DNA of 64,000 bases from Lactiplantibacillus plantarum EGD-AQ4 (lineage in GTDB: Bacteria > Bacillota > Bacilli > Lactobacillales > Lactobacillaceae), in NCBI RefSeq assembly GCF_000463075.2, contig NZ_AVAQ01000023.1, forward strand, positions 124,001 to 188,000, in the 5' to 3' direction. The position numbers and the translations under genes were made by a program. The notes below the pieces were generated by a model. It worked only from the letters and a program-made list of their open reading frames with translations, was not told the origin of the DNA and ran no database searches. This document shows positions 49,305-58,351 of the stretch, one piece after another. The number at the start of each line of letters is the position of its first letter. The first letter of the stretch is position 1.

Positions 49305-49457
49305 ATGACCTTCCGTGAACAGTTTGTGCAACAATATGCTAATTCGCCATTCAGCAGCACTAATGACCGGACGATTTCAGTTAACTTGACCAAAGGACGT
49401 CACATTCCAAACATGAGACACCATCTGCCTCGCTATTACGTCTTAAAGTTTGGTTAG
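49305..49457 (+). other. Short open frame, possible gene remnant
   Basis: A 50-codon frame (ATG 49305 to TAG 49457) encodes a polar peptide ending NLTKGRHIPNMRHHLPRYYVLKFG. It has no ribosome binding site, and a TGA lies eight codons upstream of the ATG. The sequence looks protein-like and may be the tail of a lost gene. The rest of 49250-49490 shows nothing recognisable. Confidence 0.25.
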
Positions 49458-49487
49458 CCCTCAATCAGTCTTAACTGTCCTCCTAGC

Positions 49488-49532
49488 AAAAAATGGTCTT
49501 GAGGCGCTTAATTCAGCCTGCAAAACCATTTT
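49488..49532. terminator. Terminator beyond the neopullulanase gene
   Basis: AAAATGGTTTTGCAGGC pairs with GCGCCTCAAGACCATTTT on the minus strand, followed by T residues. It could work on both strands. Confidence 0.82.
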
Positions 49533-49568
49533 CAGCTCTTCTCTTAATCAATCAACTCAACCTAATCG

Positions 49569-51293
49569 TTAGGCCAACGTCAACTCAAAGCCGCCAGCCG
49601 TCAACTGACCATCAACGACGCCCGCCGCCATCAGTGATGTAGGCGCTGTGGTTGCAGCCACGCCCGTTGTACCGAGGTTAAAACGACCGGTAATCGTTTG
49701 TTCAGCGTCCGTGCGGGTCAACGTCAAAGACTGGCCCTCAATCGACCAAGTGAGTGTACTAGTCGCTAAGAAGTCTGCCTGTTGCCGTCGGAATTTAATC
49801 AGCGCGGTCACAAACTCCCGAACTTGTTGAGCACGGTCATCCGGATGCCAATTCATGCACCGCCGATTGTCCGGATCAGCGCCACCGGCCATCGCTACCT
49901 CGGTCCCATAATAAACACAGGGACTCCCAGGCAATAACATCAATAACGTCAACGCTGATTTGAATTTCGTCAGGTCACCATGTAACGTCGTCAATAAGCG
50001 CGGCGTATCATGCGTGTCCAGTGCGTTGAACATTGCCTGCTGGTTGGGTTGGCGATACATCATCAATTCCAGATTAGTTTTACCAACATAGTCCGCCAAG
50101 CTCAACTGACCATTAAATAACGCCAAGATTGGTTGGGTCAACGGGTAGTTCATCACCGCATTGAATTGGCCATTACCGACCAACGCTTGACTACTGTGCC
50201 ACGATTCGCCCAAGAGATAAATATCGGGTTTGACGGCTCGTAACGCCCCACACAGTTGGCGCCAAAAGCCATGGTCGACCTCATCCGCGACATCAAAGCG
50301 CCAAGCATCGATGCCAAACTGTTCGACCCAGTACTTGGTCACGTCAATTAGATAAGCCTGAACGGCCGGATTTTGGGTGTTCACCTTTGGCATGGCAGCA
50401 CCCGTCGCAAACGTCTCATAATTCAATTGATGAGTCTGCGGATCCCGTCCCACAGGCCAGCCATGAATATGGAACCAGTCCGCAAAGCGCGACTGTTGTC
50501 CGTGTTTGACGACATCTTGCCACTGGGGTGACTGTTCGCCAAAATGATTGAACACGGCGTCTAGCATTACGCGCATCCCGCGGGCGTGGGCCCCGTCGAC
50601 CAATGCTTGAAAGTCGGCCTTCGTGCCAAAATGCGGGTCGATTTCAAAGTGGTCGATCGTATCGTACTTATGATTGGACGGTGAGGCAAAAATCGGACAT
50701 AAATAGAGGCCATTGACACCCAGTGCCGCTAAATCATCCAAGTGTGCAATAATGCCAGCTAAGTCGCCACCGTAAAACGAGTCTCGTTTAACCGTCCCCG
50801 CGCCCCATGGTTGAACGTTAGCGGGATCATTGTGGGCGTCACCATTCGCGAACCGTTCTGGAAAGATTTGGTACCAGACGGTGTCCTTGACCCAAGCAGG
50901 CGGCAATTCCGCGTCGCTCACGTGTAAATAAGGCATATGGAAATAATTGGCAACTGTCTGCCAATTGGTGGGATCATCCGCAAAAAAGCCACCCTCCCCG
51001 TAACCGATTGTCTGACCGGCCATATCCGTTAACAGGAAGGCATACACGACCCGGTTCGTCGGGACGGTCAGCGTTGCTTGCCAATATTGATTGCTCTGCG
51101 TTGCCAAACCAGGCGCTAAGGCCATCCGTTGCAAATCTGTGGTCCCTTCCTGCCATAAATAGGAATCTGCAAATAAAAGTTCGATCTGAGCGATGTCATC
51201 ACGCGCGGTTTGAATCCGGACCTGTAACTGATGATCCGCCAGTACCGCAGTATCTTCGCTTTCAGGACGATGACTAATTCCAGCTAGTTGCAT
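49569..51293 (-). CDS. Neopullulanase / cyclomaltodextrinase, GH13 family
   Basis: The 574-residue protein has an N-terminal CBM34-like domain (residues 1-120), a catalytic barrel with the four GH13 conserved regions (DAVFNHFG; DAWRFDVADEVD with the nucleophile Asp; LLGESWH with the acid Glu; NALDTHDT) and a C-terminal beta domain. No signal peptide, so it acts on maltodextrins inside the cell. A perfect cre lies 22 bp upstream of the start, and AAGGAG lies 11 bp upstream. Confidence 0.93.
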   Translation of the reverse strand: MQLAGISHRPESEDTAVLADHQLQVRIQTARDDIAQIELLFADSYLWQEGTTDLQRMALAPGLATQSNQYWQATLTVPTNRVVYAFLLTDMAGQTIGYGEGGFFADDPTNWQTVANYFHMPYLHVSDAELPPAWVKDTVWYQIFPERFANGDAHNDPANVQPWGAGTVKRDSFYGGDLAGIIAHLDDLAALGVNGLYLCPIFASPSNHKYDTIDHFEIDPHFGTKADFQALVDGAHARGMRVMLDAVFNHFGEQSPQWQDVVKHGQQSRFADWFHIHGWPVGRDPQTHQLNYETFATGAAMPKVNTQNPAVQAYLIDVTKYWVEQFGIDAWRFDVADEVDHGFWRQLCGALRAVKPDIYLLGESWHSSQALVGNGQFNAVMNYPLTQPILALFNGQLSLADYVGKTNLELMMYRQPNQQAMFNALDTHDTPRLLTTLHGDLTKFKSALTLLMLLPGSPCVYYGTEVAMAGGADPDNRRCMNWHPDDRAQQVREFVTALIKFRRQQADFLATSTLTWSIEGQSLTLTRTDAEQTITGRFNLGTTGVAATTAPTSLMAAGVVDGQLTAGGFELTLA

Positions 51294-51314
51294 ATTAATT
51301 AAATCTCCTTTTCC

Positions 51315-51328
51315 TGTAATCGTTTACA
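51315..51328 (-). promoter_or_regulatory. CcpA cre site of the neopullulanase gene
   Basis: TGTAAACGATTACA matches the consensus TGWAANCGNTNWCA at all positions. It lies between the presumed promoter and the start codon, where CcpA represses. I cannot assign the -10 and -35 boxes with confidence. Confidence 0.9.
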
Positions 51329-51390
51329 TTATTTTGTGCATTGTGTTGGTTATTCTTTAGCATTAACGATGATTGAATCATGCTATTTTA

Positions 51391-52298
51391 CAAGTTCAAG
51401 TGCTGCCAGCTGAGGCCCGCTGGAAACAAAGCAAATCACTGTAAACCTTCTGTGGTAGCTGCGTCCTACGCCGGCTTCCAGGCATTCTGGGCAATGGCCG
51501 GAACGTGGTGGACACAGATTTAAGCCGAAGCCCACGTCTTAAATACTGGTCTTTCACTAACCAAGCAAAGGACGCTTGCTAAGTGAAATTTCACCACTTG
51601 GCCTTGCCCAGAATACCTTCCAGCCGGGATGGAATTCGAAAGGCGGACATTTGCGGACCCAATTTTTTGTTGGATTAGTCGTTGGTTCCATAAGTACACG
51701 GGAATTTTGATATTGAACTGTCAGACTTATTTCTAACAATTGCTAGATGCTCTACTTATGAGTTAATGCTTCGGACACGCGGCTTCGCCTAACTTGTCAG
51801 AACCTTCTCTAGTCGTCAGAAATAACAATCTTGAATTCTGAGTGCGGGCTATTTGATCGGCTAAATTCAAGACTAGTCACCACTTGAATTTAGCGGCATT
51901 AAGATGTACGAATAATATTCAGGTAATCTTCTCAGTAACCGAATACCATAATTCAGCATCAATACCGATTGAATGTTTGCCTGAAGGACCAGTCACTAAA
52001 TATTCAATGACCAATTATACCCAGATAGGTGGCTGTTCATTCGCCATTCGAGCGGGTTCCCGACCGGAGGGGCTGGCTGACAATGCTCAAGGGCGAAATT
52101 CTTCTTGTCCGGGTGGTTTTCCCGGGCTAGAAGAAGACTCGTATTTGAAATTGCGCAGTGGGTTTCTGCGTGAGTTCAAATCGATGTCCGCCCTGTTCCA
52201 GCGTTGTCAGCCAGCCCCGGAGGTCGGAATAGGGCGCGCCTCCGCTGACGAACAGCAATCCAACTTAGCGCGCTTTAATCATGATTCACGACAAGTTA
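51391..52298 (+). repeat. Composite non-coding repeat, full-length copy 3
   Basis: Same orientation as copy 1. The left terminal repeat (51391-51430, CAAGTTCAAG...CAGCTGAGGCCCGCTGG) is best preserved here. Module A spans about 51470-51640 and module B about 52050-52245. The middle (51760-52000) matches copy 2 better than copy 1. The right end has the CATGATTCACGACAAGTT palindrome half instead of the terminal inverted repeat found in copy 1. An open frame of 155 codons crosses module B but is interrupted in copy 1. The element lies between the divergent neopullulanase and thrC genes. Confidence 0.85.
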
Positions 52299-52426
52299 AC
52301 CAGCACCATACGTATGATTTTGTAACCAATTTACTAAAATTATCCTCATGATTTTGGTGAAAACGTCCCCGTTCGTCGTATTTTTAGTGTATGATTTAGT
52401 CAAAATCAGTTGAAAGGACGTTATCT

Positions 52427-53920
52427 ATGAACACACTTTATCGCAGTACCCGGGAAACTGCAAGCCACACTATGACGTCATCACAGGCCGTCTTGCAAGG
52501 CCTCACGCCAGATGGTGGTTTGTTCGTTCCGGTCACCCTTCCGACCGCCGACTTTGACTTCGAACAACTAGCCAATATGAGTTATCAAGAAGTGGCTTAC
52601 GAGGTCTTAAAGCTCTTCTTCACCGACTATACCGCTGAAGAACTGCACGCCTGCATCGATGCTGCGTATGGCGATCAATTTGATGATCCTGCCATCGCAC
52701 CGGTTACGAAGCATGGCAACCAGTATTACCTTGAATTGTTTCATGGACCAACGATTGCCTTCAAGGACTTGGCACTGCAAATTTTACCGCATTTAATGAC
52801 AACTGCCGTCAAAAAGAACCACTTGGAATCCGAAATCGTTATTTTAGCAGCGACTTCTGGAGATACCGGTAAAGCAGCAATGGCTGGTTTTGCGGATGTC
52901 GACCAAACCAAGATCATCGTCTTCTATCCTAAGGACGGGGTCAGCGCGATTCAGAAGCAACAAATGATTACCCAAACTGGTGACAATACGAACGTCGTCG
53001 CCATTAACGGTAACTTTGATGAGGCACAAACAACGGTCAAGCAACTACTGAACGACCCACAGTTACGTCAACGTTTAGCTGACCACCAGTACCAATTCTC
53101 TAGTGCTAATTCAATCAACATCGGCCGGCTCTTCCCGCAAGTGGCGTACTACGTCTATACTTACGCCCAATTGATTCACCAGGGCCACATCAAAAATGGC
53201 GATACTGTCAATTTCAGTGTTCCAACCGGGAATTTCGGCGACATTTTAGCGGGCTACTATGCCAAACAACTGGGCACGCCAATTCACAAATTAGTGTGTG
53301 CCTCGAACCGTAATAACGTCCTGACAGACTTTTTCAACACCGGAACTTATGACAAAAATCGGGAATTTTATTTGACCAGCTCGCCTTCAATGGACATCCT
53401 GGTTTCCAGTAACTTGGAACGCTTGATTTTCTATCTGACGGGTGAGGATCCACTGGCAACGGCGCAACTCATGCAGGACTTGCAAACTAAGGGCAGCTAT
53501 ACGATTACGCCGGCAATGCGCGCCAATCTAGCTGACTTCTGGGCGGGCTTCGTAACTGAAAATCAGGACCAGGACGAAATTCACCACTTAAATCACGCCC
53601 ATCACTATACGATTGACCCACACACGGCCGTCGCTTCCGCGGTCGCCAAGCAGTATCGCAATGCGACTAAGGATCAGCGGCCAATGGTGGTCGTTTCAAC
53701 GGCCAGTCCGTACAAGTTCCCACAAGCCGTTTTAACCGCGATTACGGGGGAACCCACGGCGGTCGATGGCCTGACTGCGGTCGATCAGCTGCATGACCTG
53801 ATTCAAACGCCGATTCCACCAACGGTCACCGCATTACGTACGGCTCCCGTTCGCCACAATCGGGTCGCGGCTGTCGATAAAATGGGTGCGACAATCGAAT
53901 CAATTTTAAATGTCAATTAG
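52427..53920 (+). CDS. thrC: Threonine synthase
   Basis: The 497-residue PLP enzyme converts O-phosphohomoserine to threonine. It has the fungal/proteobacterial-type N-terminal start (LYRSTRETASHTMTSSQAVLQGL..DGGLFVP), PLP Lys113 in GPTIAFKDLALQ and ATSGDTGKAA. AAAGGA lies upstream of the ATG; a TATGAT -10 is visible at 52390. No other threonine genes are adjacent. Confidence 0.95.
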   Translation: MNTLYRSTRETASHTMTSSQAVLQGLTPDGGLFVPVTLPTADFDFEQLANMSYQEVAYEVLKLFFTDYTAEELHACIDAAYGDQFDDPAIAPVTKHGNQYYLELFHGPTIAFKDLALQILPHLMTTAVKKNHLESEIVILAATSGDTGKAAMAGFADVDQTKIIVFYPKDGVSAIQKQQMITQTGDNTNVVAINGNFDEAQTTVKQLLNDPQLRQRLADHQYQFSSANSINIGRLFPQVAYYVYTYAQLIHQGHIKNGDTVNFSVPTGNFGDILAGYYAKQLGTPIHKLVCASNRNNVLTDFFNTGTYDKNREFYLTSSPSMDILVSSNLERLIFYLTGEDPLATAQLMQDLQTKGSYTITPAMRANLADFWAGFVTENQDQDEIHHLNHAHHYTIDPHTAVASAVAKQYRNATKDQRPMVVVSTASPYKFPQAVLTAITGEPTAVDGLTAVDQLHDLIQTPIPPTVTALRTAPVRHNRVAAVDKMGATIESILNVN

Positions 53921-53934
53921 AAAGTGTGACTAGA

Positions 53935-54732
53935 ATGATTACGACAATTGCTTTAGACTTAGATAACACGTTGCTCACTTCTGACAAGACGATTTCGCCA
54001 CGCACCGAAGCCGTCCTAAAACAACTCCACGCGGCAGGCAAACGGATCGTGCTGTGTACTGGCCGGCCAATTAAGGCGATCCAACCCTACTTGGCCCAAC
54101 TCGAACTGACGCAACCCAGCGACTACGCCATCACTTTTAATGGCGGGCTCGTGCAACAGAACACGACCGGCGATGTGCTGGCACGAACGAGCGTCACCAA
54201 GAAGGACCTGCAACCGCTGTTTGAACAAGCTCAACGCGACCACTTCTACTTGGATGTGATTGATTTAAAGCAAGTCTACTCGATCACTGACCTCGGTAAA
54301 TCACCGTATGAAGATTTCTTGCAAGGCCTGATGCCATTTCAAAACGTTGCCTTTGCGGACCTGCCCGATGATGATTTGTTCGGCAAAGTCGTTAGTGCTG
54401 GTAAGGATGCCAAAACCGTCCAAGCCCAATTGCCAAGTCAAATCACCGACTTCTTCCACGTGGTCCCATCGCGGCGGACACTGTTGGAATTCCTACCACC
54501 ACACACTGATAAAGCTAGTGGGTTGAAGCAGCTCCTCGGCCACTTTGACGAAGATTACGATAATCTGATGGCTTTCGGCGATGAAGAAAACGACTTAGGA
54601 ATGTTGACCGCTGCTAAAGTCGGCGTGGCGATGGCAAACGCAATTCCAGCGGTTAAAGCTGCGACTGATTTTGACACATTGTCGAATGACGACGATGGGG
54701 TCGCTGTCTTTCTCGAGAACTATTTCAAATAA
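53935..54732 (+). CDS. HAD-superfamily phosphatase, Cof/YidA type
   Basis: The 265-residue protein has HAD motif I IALDLDNTLL (Asp8, Asp10), motif II LCTGRP and motif IV FGDEENDLGML, with a Cof-type C2 cap in between. It probably dephosphorylates sugar phosphates or related metabolites. It starts 14 bp after thrC. The ATG at 53935 is preferred to a GTG at 53926; neither has a strong ribosome binding site. Confidence 0.9.
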   Translation: MITTIALDLDNTLLTSDKTISPRTEAVLKQLHAAGKRIVLCTGRPIKAIQPYLAQLELTQPSDYAITFNGGLVQQNTTGDVLARTSVTKKDLQPLFEQAQRDHFYLDVIDLKQVYSITDLGKSPYEDFLQGLMPFQNVAFADLPDDDLFGKVVSAGKDAKTVQAQLPSQITDFFHVVPSRRTLLEFLPPHTDKASGLKQLLGHFDEDYDNLMAFGDEENDLGMLTAAKVGVAMANAIPAVKAATDFDTLSNDDDGVAVFLENYFK

Positions 54733-54737
54733 CATTC

Positions 54738-54766
54738 AAAAGGAGCCTCTTGCAGGCTTCTTTTTT
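54738..54766 (+). terminator. Terminator after the HAD phosphatase gene
   Basis: AAGGAGCCT pairs with AGGCTTCTT around a 5-base loop, followed by T5. Confidence 0.85.
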
Positions 54767-54797
54767 GAGTTAAAATCAAACGAATGAGGTGTCATTA

Positions 54798-55433
54798 ATG
54801 CAAGCTCCCCGTATCATTCCAACAGACTTAACGCGCGGCTCCTTTTTTGACCTGTTACAAGATGAAGACCGCAGCTTGAGCAATATTCAAGCTAGCGAAG
54901 AAGATGTTAGCCAACAGCACATCGATCACCCGATGCTGGACCATGTCAGCTTTGAAAAAGTTCGGTTTACAGCGAGTCGTTTTGAACGGCTTGACCTGAC
55001 TGATTCCGTCTTTACCAACTGTGACTTTTCTAATTGCCAGTTTGAAAAAGCGAGCTGGCTTCGTGTTCAGTTCAAGGACTGCAAGCTAGTCGGCATCGAT
55101 TTAAACGAAGCCGCGCTCAATAACGTCACCTTCGACCACTGCCAGCTCGACTTAGCCATGTTATGCGATATGCGGTTCAAAACTGTGACCTTTACTAACT
55201 GTCGATTGAACGGCACCAGCTTTATGAACAATCGGTTGACGAGCGTGAAATTTATCGAATGTGACCTGGACCAAGTTGCCTTCAATGATACCGCACTTAA
55301 AAATATCGACTTAAGCACTTGTAAGTTCGAGCGTCTCGAACTAGATGCTGCGGCAGCCCGCGGCATGATCGTCAACCCGTCACAAGCCGCTTATCTGGCT
55401 GCGGCTTTGATTGGCATCAAGGTTAAGCCTTGA
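54798..55433 (+). CDS. Pentapeptide-repeat protein
   Basis: The 211-residue protein consists of about 25 imperfect A(D/N)LXX-type pentapeptides between residues 45 and 195 (FERLD LTDSV FTNCD FSNCQ FEKAS and so on), predicted to form a right-handed beta helix. Many repeats carry Cys before Asp or Asn. Some relatives (Qnr/MfpA) mimic DNA and protect gyrase, but the sequence alone does not show that here. GAGGTG lies 6 bp before the ATG at 54798. Confidence 0.88.
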   Translation: MQAPRIIPTDLTRGSFFDLLQDEDRSLSNIQASEEDVSQQHIDHPMLDHVSFEKVRFTASRFERLDLTDSVFTNCDFSNCQFEKASWLRVQFKDCKLVGIDLNEAALNNVTFDHCQLDLAMLCDMRFKTVTFTNCRLNGTSFMNNRLTSVKFIECDLDQVAFNDTALKNIDLSTCKFERLELDAAAARGMIVNPSQAAYLAAALIGIKVKP

Positions 55434-55454
55434 TTTTATGGAAATAACGGTATC

Positions 55455-55507
55455 AAAAAATAGCCACATTCTCTGCATTGAACATGCCTAAGAATGTGGC
55501 TATTTTT
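55455..55507. terminator. Bidirectional terminator between convergent genes
   Basis: AAAAAATAGCCACATTCT pairs with AGAATGTGGCTATTTTT, between the pentapeptide and acetyltransferase genes. Confidence 0.93.
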
Positions 55508-55514
55508 GACGTCA

Positions 55515-56117
55515 TCATGATAATTTAAATTGTTCCCCAGTATAACCAGTCTTGTCAGCGGCCGTAATTGGGCGAATCACCTGACACGGATTACCGGCCG
55601 CAATCACATTGGCTGGAATATCATGGGTGACCACGCTGCCGCCACCGATGATCGTATGGTCGCCAATCGTGACCCCTGGTAAAACGGTCACGTTGGCGGC
55701 TAGCCAACAATCATTGCCAATCGTGATTGGTTTTGCGATGCAACCGCCATTGACCCGCTCAGTCGCATCAAATAGATGGTTACTGGTGTATAAGCCAACT
55801 TTCGGGCCCAACAAGACGTGGTCGCCAATCGTAATCGGTGCGCCATCGAGCATGACACAGTCGTAGTTGGCATAGAAGTCATCGCCTAAATGGATATTGC
55901 GCCCAAACTCCACCCGAAAATTGGGATTGACGAAGGGCCGTTTACCAGCCGAACCGACCAGTTGGCGCAACAGCGTTTCTTTGGTTGCCAGATCAGCCGT
56001 CGCATTGACGGCATTCGTGGTCAAAGTCGCTTGGTCACGGAGGGCCGACAATTCGTCATCGGTATCCCGGTATGGTTGGCCCGTCGCCATATAAGCAAAT
56101 TTTTCATCTAAGTTCAT
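55515..56117 (-). CDS. Maltose/galactoside O-acetyltransferase-type protein (left-handed beta helix)
   Basis: The 200-residue protein has the N-terminal maltose acetyltransferase domain (residues 1-55) and hexapeptide repeats in the second half (ITIGDHVLLGPKVGL, ITIGNDCWLAANV, VTIGDHTIIGGGSVV). The catalytic His lies in SNHLFD. It uses acetyl-CoA to acetylate sugars, with the sugar not determined. It is probably cotranscribed with the upstream Nudix gene, 14 bp away. Confidence 0.92.
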   Translation of the reverse strand: MNLDEKFAYMATGQPYRDTDDELSALRDQATLTTNAVNATADLATKETLLRQLVGSAGKRPFVNPNFRVEFGRNIHLGDDFYANYDCVMLDGAPITIGDHVLLGPKVGLYTSNHLFDATERVNGGCIAKPITIGNDCWLAANVTVLPGVTIGDHTIIGGGSVVTHDIPANVIAAGNPCQVIRPITAADKTGYTGEQFKLS

Positions 56118-56131
56118 TTGAATTCACACTC

Positions 56132-56695
56132 CTATTTTCGGATAAAGGTCAAATACCAAGTCAAGGCACAGATGCCTTGGGCCGAGTGAATCTGACCTTG
56201 CCGAAGTAGGTCAATGACCTTGTCTAGTGGCACGAGCTGCGTGTTGACATACTCATCCGCATCAAAATGCCGTTCTGCCCGTTCATTCGGGTCGATGTGA
56301 GTCAAAATCAGGCTGACCGTCTCATTGGTGAAGCCTTCTGAAGAACTGATTTCGGTCATCACCTGCGGGTCGTGGGCCACGTAGCCCGTCTCTTCTTGTA
56401 ACTCACGTTTTGCCGCCGTTAAAGGATCTTCGCCCGGATTAATTAACCCAGCTGGCAAGCTAATGGTCTCCGCATTGCGACCAACCCGGTATTCCGAGCC
56501 CAACACGACCTGGTCATCCGCCGTAATCGCCAAAATCGTCACGGCATTTCCGTGCTGAATCAGGTCACGTTTAACTTCTAAGCCATCCGGCGTTTCAATC
56601 GTCTGCTTGACCAAATCAAAAATTGGTCCATGATAGACCGGGGTCGTCGACAAGACTTTGCCGGGCCGGCCAACCTTTTCAAATATATCTGCCAT
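56132..56695 (-). CDS. ADP-ribose pyrophosphatase, Nudix family
   Basis: The 187-residue protein has a full Nudix box (Gly83-Tyr105: G-x5-E-x7-R-E-L-Q-E-E-T-G-Y) and the NudF-like N terminus. ADP-ribose pyrophosphatases split ADP-ribose into AMP and ribose 5-phosphate. GGAG lies 9 bp before the ATG. Confidence 0.92.
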   Translation of the reverse strand: MADIFEKVGRPGKVLSTTPVYHGPIFDLVKQTIETPDGLEVKRDLIQHGNAVTILAITADDQVVLGSEYRVGRNAETISLPAGLINPGEDPLTAAKRELQEETGYVAHDPQVMTEISSSEGFTNETVSLILTHIDPNERAERHFDADEYVNTQLVPLDKVIDLLRQGQIHSAQGICALTWYLTFIRK

Positions 56696-56847
56696 TTGTT
56701 GTGGCTCCTTTGTTTAACTGCTTAATCGAAAACTTAATTGGAAACTTGTAAATCAAAAATTCCTTAATTGAAAACTTGTTACTTCGTGATAAATCTTGAC
56801 CACGCCGCAGCCGTCCAACTGACTAAAATCCAGTCAGCATATGCATT

Positions 56848-57207
56848 TCACTGTGCCTCATGAGGCAGCATCTTGCGAATACCCCCAGCTGGGTTCGGTA
56901 CATCGCCGTGGTAGCGTGGAATCAAATGAATATGGCAATGCATCACCGTCTGCCCGGCGGCTGCATCGACGTTGATGCCGATATTATAGCCATCCGGATG
57001 CCGTGCTTCATCGAGCATGGCTTTCGCTTGGTCGAGTAGCGCTAGCATCGCTGTTCGTGTCGCTTCTGGAACGTCAAAATACGTCGCGTAGTGCGCCTTG
57101 GGGATAATCAGCAGATGTCCCGGGCTCACCGGATGCAGGTCATAAAAGGCCGCCGCTAAGTCATTTTCTAAGACATATGGTTGCGGCTGGCAAAAAATAC
57201 AAGCCAT
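56848..57207 (-). CDS. HIT-family nucleotide hydrolase
   Basis: The 119-residue protein has the histidine triad HCHIHLIP (His90, His92, His94) and the N-terminal CIFC motif, which can bind zinc with a later His. HIT proteins hydrolyse dinucleotides or nucleotide conjugates. I use the ATG at 57207, with GGAG 8 bp upstream. It starts 12 bp after the SDR gene. Confidence 0.93.
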   Translation of the reverse strand: MACIFCQPQPYVLENDLAAAFYDLHPVSPGHLLIIPKAHYATYFDVPEATRTAMLALLDQAKAMLDEARHPDGYNIGINVDAAAGQTVMHCHIHLIPRYHGDVPNPAGGIRKMLPHEAQ

Positions 57208-57219
57208 CGCGTTCACTCC

Positions 57220-57966
57220 CTACTTTGCGAGCCACCCACCGTCAATCGGAACCACGGTCCCATGAATATAATCAGCGTGGGCACTCGCTAAAAATAACGT
57301 TAAATCTGCAACTTCCTGCGGCTGGGCCCACCGTTTGGCAGGAGTTTCGTCCGCCACCCACTTCGCCATCTTGCCATCACCAGCAAAATCAGCAGCATTC
57401 ATCGGGGTATCAATGGCGCCTGGTGCCAAACAATTAGCTCGGATTCCCTGACTCGCATAGTCCAAATCAAGCTGCTTGGTGTAGCCAATCACAGCGTGTT
57501 TCGCAGCGGTGTAAGCCGCACCGCCGCCACCGCCGACCAAGCCGGCGATCGAGGCCATGTTTACAAAGACACCGTGGTGCTTAGTTAGCATCGCCGGTAA
57601 CACCGCGTTGGTCACAATGAACTGGCTGGTCAAATCGGTGGCAATGATTTCTTGCCAGGTGGCTAAATCCGTCGCGAGCGTTGGTTGATAACCATCCAAC
57701 TTGCCGGCGGTGTTGCAGACGATTGCCGGGGTGCCCAAAGCCTGAACACCCGCCGCAATCGCCGCCGTCAAACCGTCAGCATCCGTCACGTCAGCGACTT
57801 GGTAATGCAATGCTGGAGTCGTCACTAAAGCTGTGGGCTGGGGTTGGCGGTCAATCGCAATCACCCGCGCCCCCTGCGCTAGAAAACTTTGGGCCTGGGC
57901 GAGACCGATGCCGGATGCCGCACCCGTCACCAGCACCGTTTGCCCCACATATTCTTCAAATTGCAT
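57220..57966 (-). CDS. Short-chain dehydrogenase/reductase
   Basis: The 248-residue classical SDR has the cofactor motif TGAASGIG (14-21), an NTAG motif near residue 85, and a catalytic Ser139, Tyr152 and Lys156. An aspartate-type acidic residue after beta 2 (IAIDRQ) suggests NAD preference. Substrate unknown. The start shares one base with the stop codon of the DUF2829 gene (TAATG). Confidence 0.9.
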   Translation of the reverse strand: MQFEEYVGQTVLVTGAASGIGLAQAQSFLAQGARVIAIDRQPQPTALVTTPALHYQVADVTDADGLTAAIAAGVQALGTPAIVCNTAGKLDGYQPTLATDLATWQEIIATDLTSQFIVTNAVLPAMLTKHHGVFVNMASIAGLVGGGGGAAYTAAKHAVIGYTKQLDLDYASQGIRANCLAPGAIDTPMNAADFAGDGKMAKWVADETPAKRWAQPQEVADLTLFLASAHADYIHGTVVPIDGGWLAK

Positions 57967-58187
57967 TAGTCGACCAGTTGCCAGTCAGTGGCTAAAATAT
58001 CGCAATCCGTTGGTGACCACATACTATAAGCTTCATCCGCCGTTTTAATCAAAAAATAAGGATTCAACGGGTCGCCTTTAAAGGTCGTCGTTGCTTGCAA
58101 TTCAACAAATAATTCGGTACCTTCCCAGCCAGTCCGTACTGCCCGTTTACCCGCTTTTAACTCTGGTAAGATTGCTTCAAATGTCAT
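57966..58187 (-). CDS. DUF2829-family protein (Tad2-like fold family)
   Basis: The 73-residue protein starts MTFEAILPELKAGKRAVRTGW and ends NPYFLIKTADEAYSMWSPTDCDILATDWQLV, the characteristic DUF2829 pattern (K-x-G-K-x-x-x-R-x-G-W ... L-x-K-T-A-D ... W-x-x-x-x-x-D-x-L-A-x-D-W). The phage anti-Thoeris protein Tad2, which sequesters cyclic ADP-ribose signals, belongs to this family. I use the ATG at 58187 with GGAGG 7 bp upstream. It is translationally coupled to the SDR gene. Ligand binding here is unproven. Confidence 0.85.
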   Translation of the reverse strand: MTFEAILPELKAGKRAVRTGWEGTELFVELQATTTFKGDPLNPYFLIKTADEAYSMWSPTDCDILATDWQLVD

Positions 58188-58303
58188 CGTGTTGCCTCCA
58201 ATTATTAATACCCAAATCGTATCATAATCCCGCAGCAAGTGACAGGCAAAAATTGGTACCAACAAATTGTCTGTTTTGCTGGTACAGACCAATTATTTGT
58301 GCG

Positions 58304-58322
58304 ATAATGTAAGCGAATACAG
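58304..58322 (+). promoter_or_regulatory. Extended -10 with overlapping cre-like site, mupG
   Basis: TGCGATAAT (extended -10, GATAAT at 58304-58309) overlaps TGTAAGCGAATACA (58309-58322), 13 of 14 matches to the cre consensus. CcpA binding here should block transcription. No clear -35 box is visible. Confidence 0.7.
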
Positions 58323-58351
58323 AAATCAATTAATACTTGGAGGAATTTTAA

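Noticed and set aside
51884-52351. A 155-codon plus-strand open frame over module B of repeat copy 3, with a similar 88-codon frame at 35254-35520
   Set aside because: The peptides match because the DNA matches. In copy 1 the frame is broken by a stop codon, the start regions differ, and the sequence is explained by hairpin stems.
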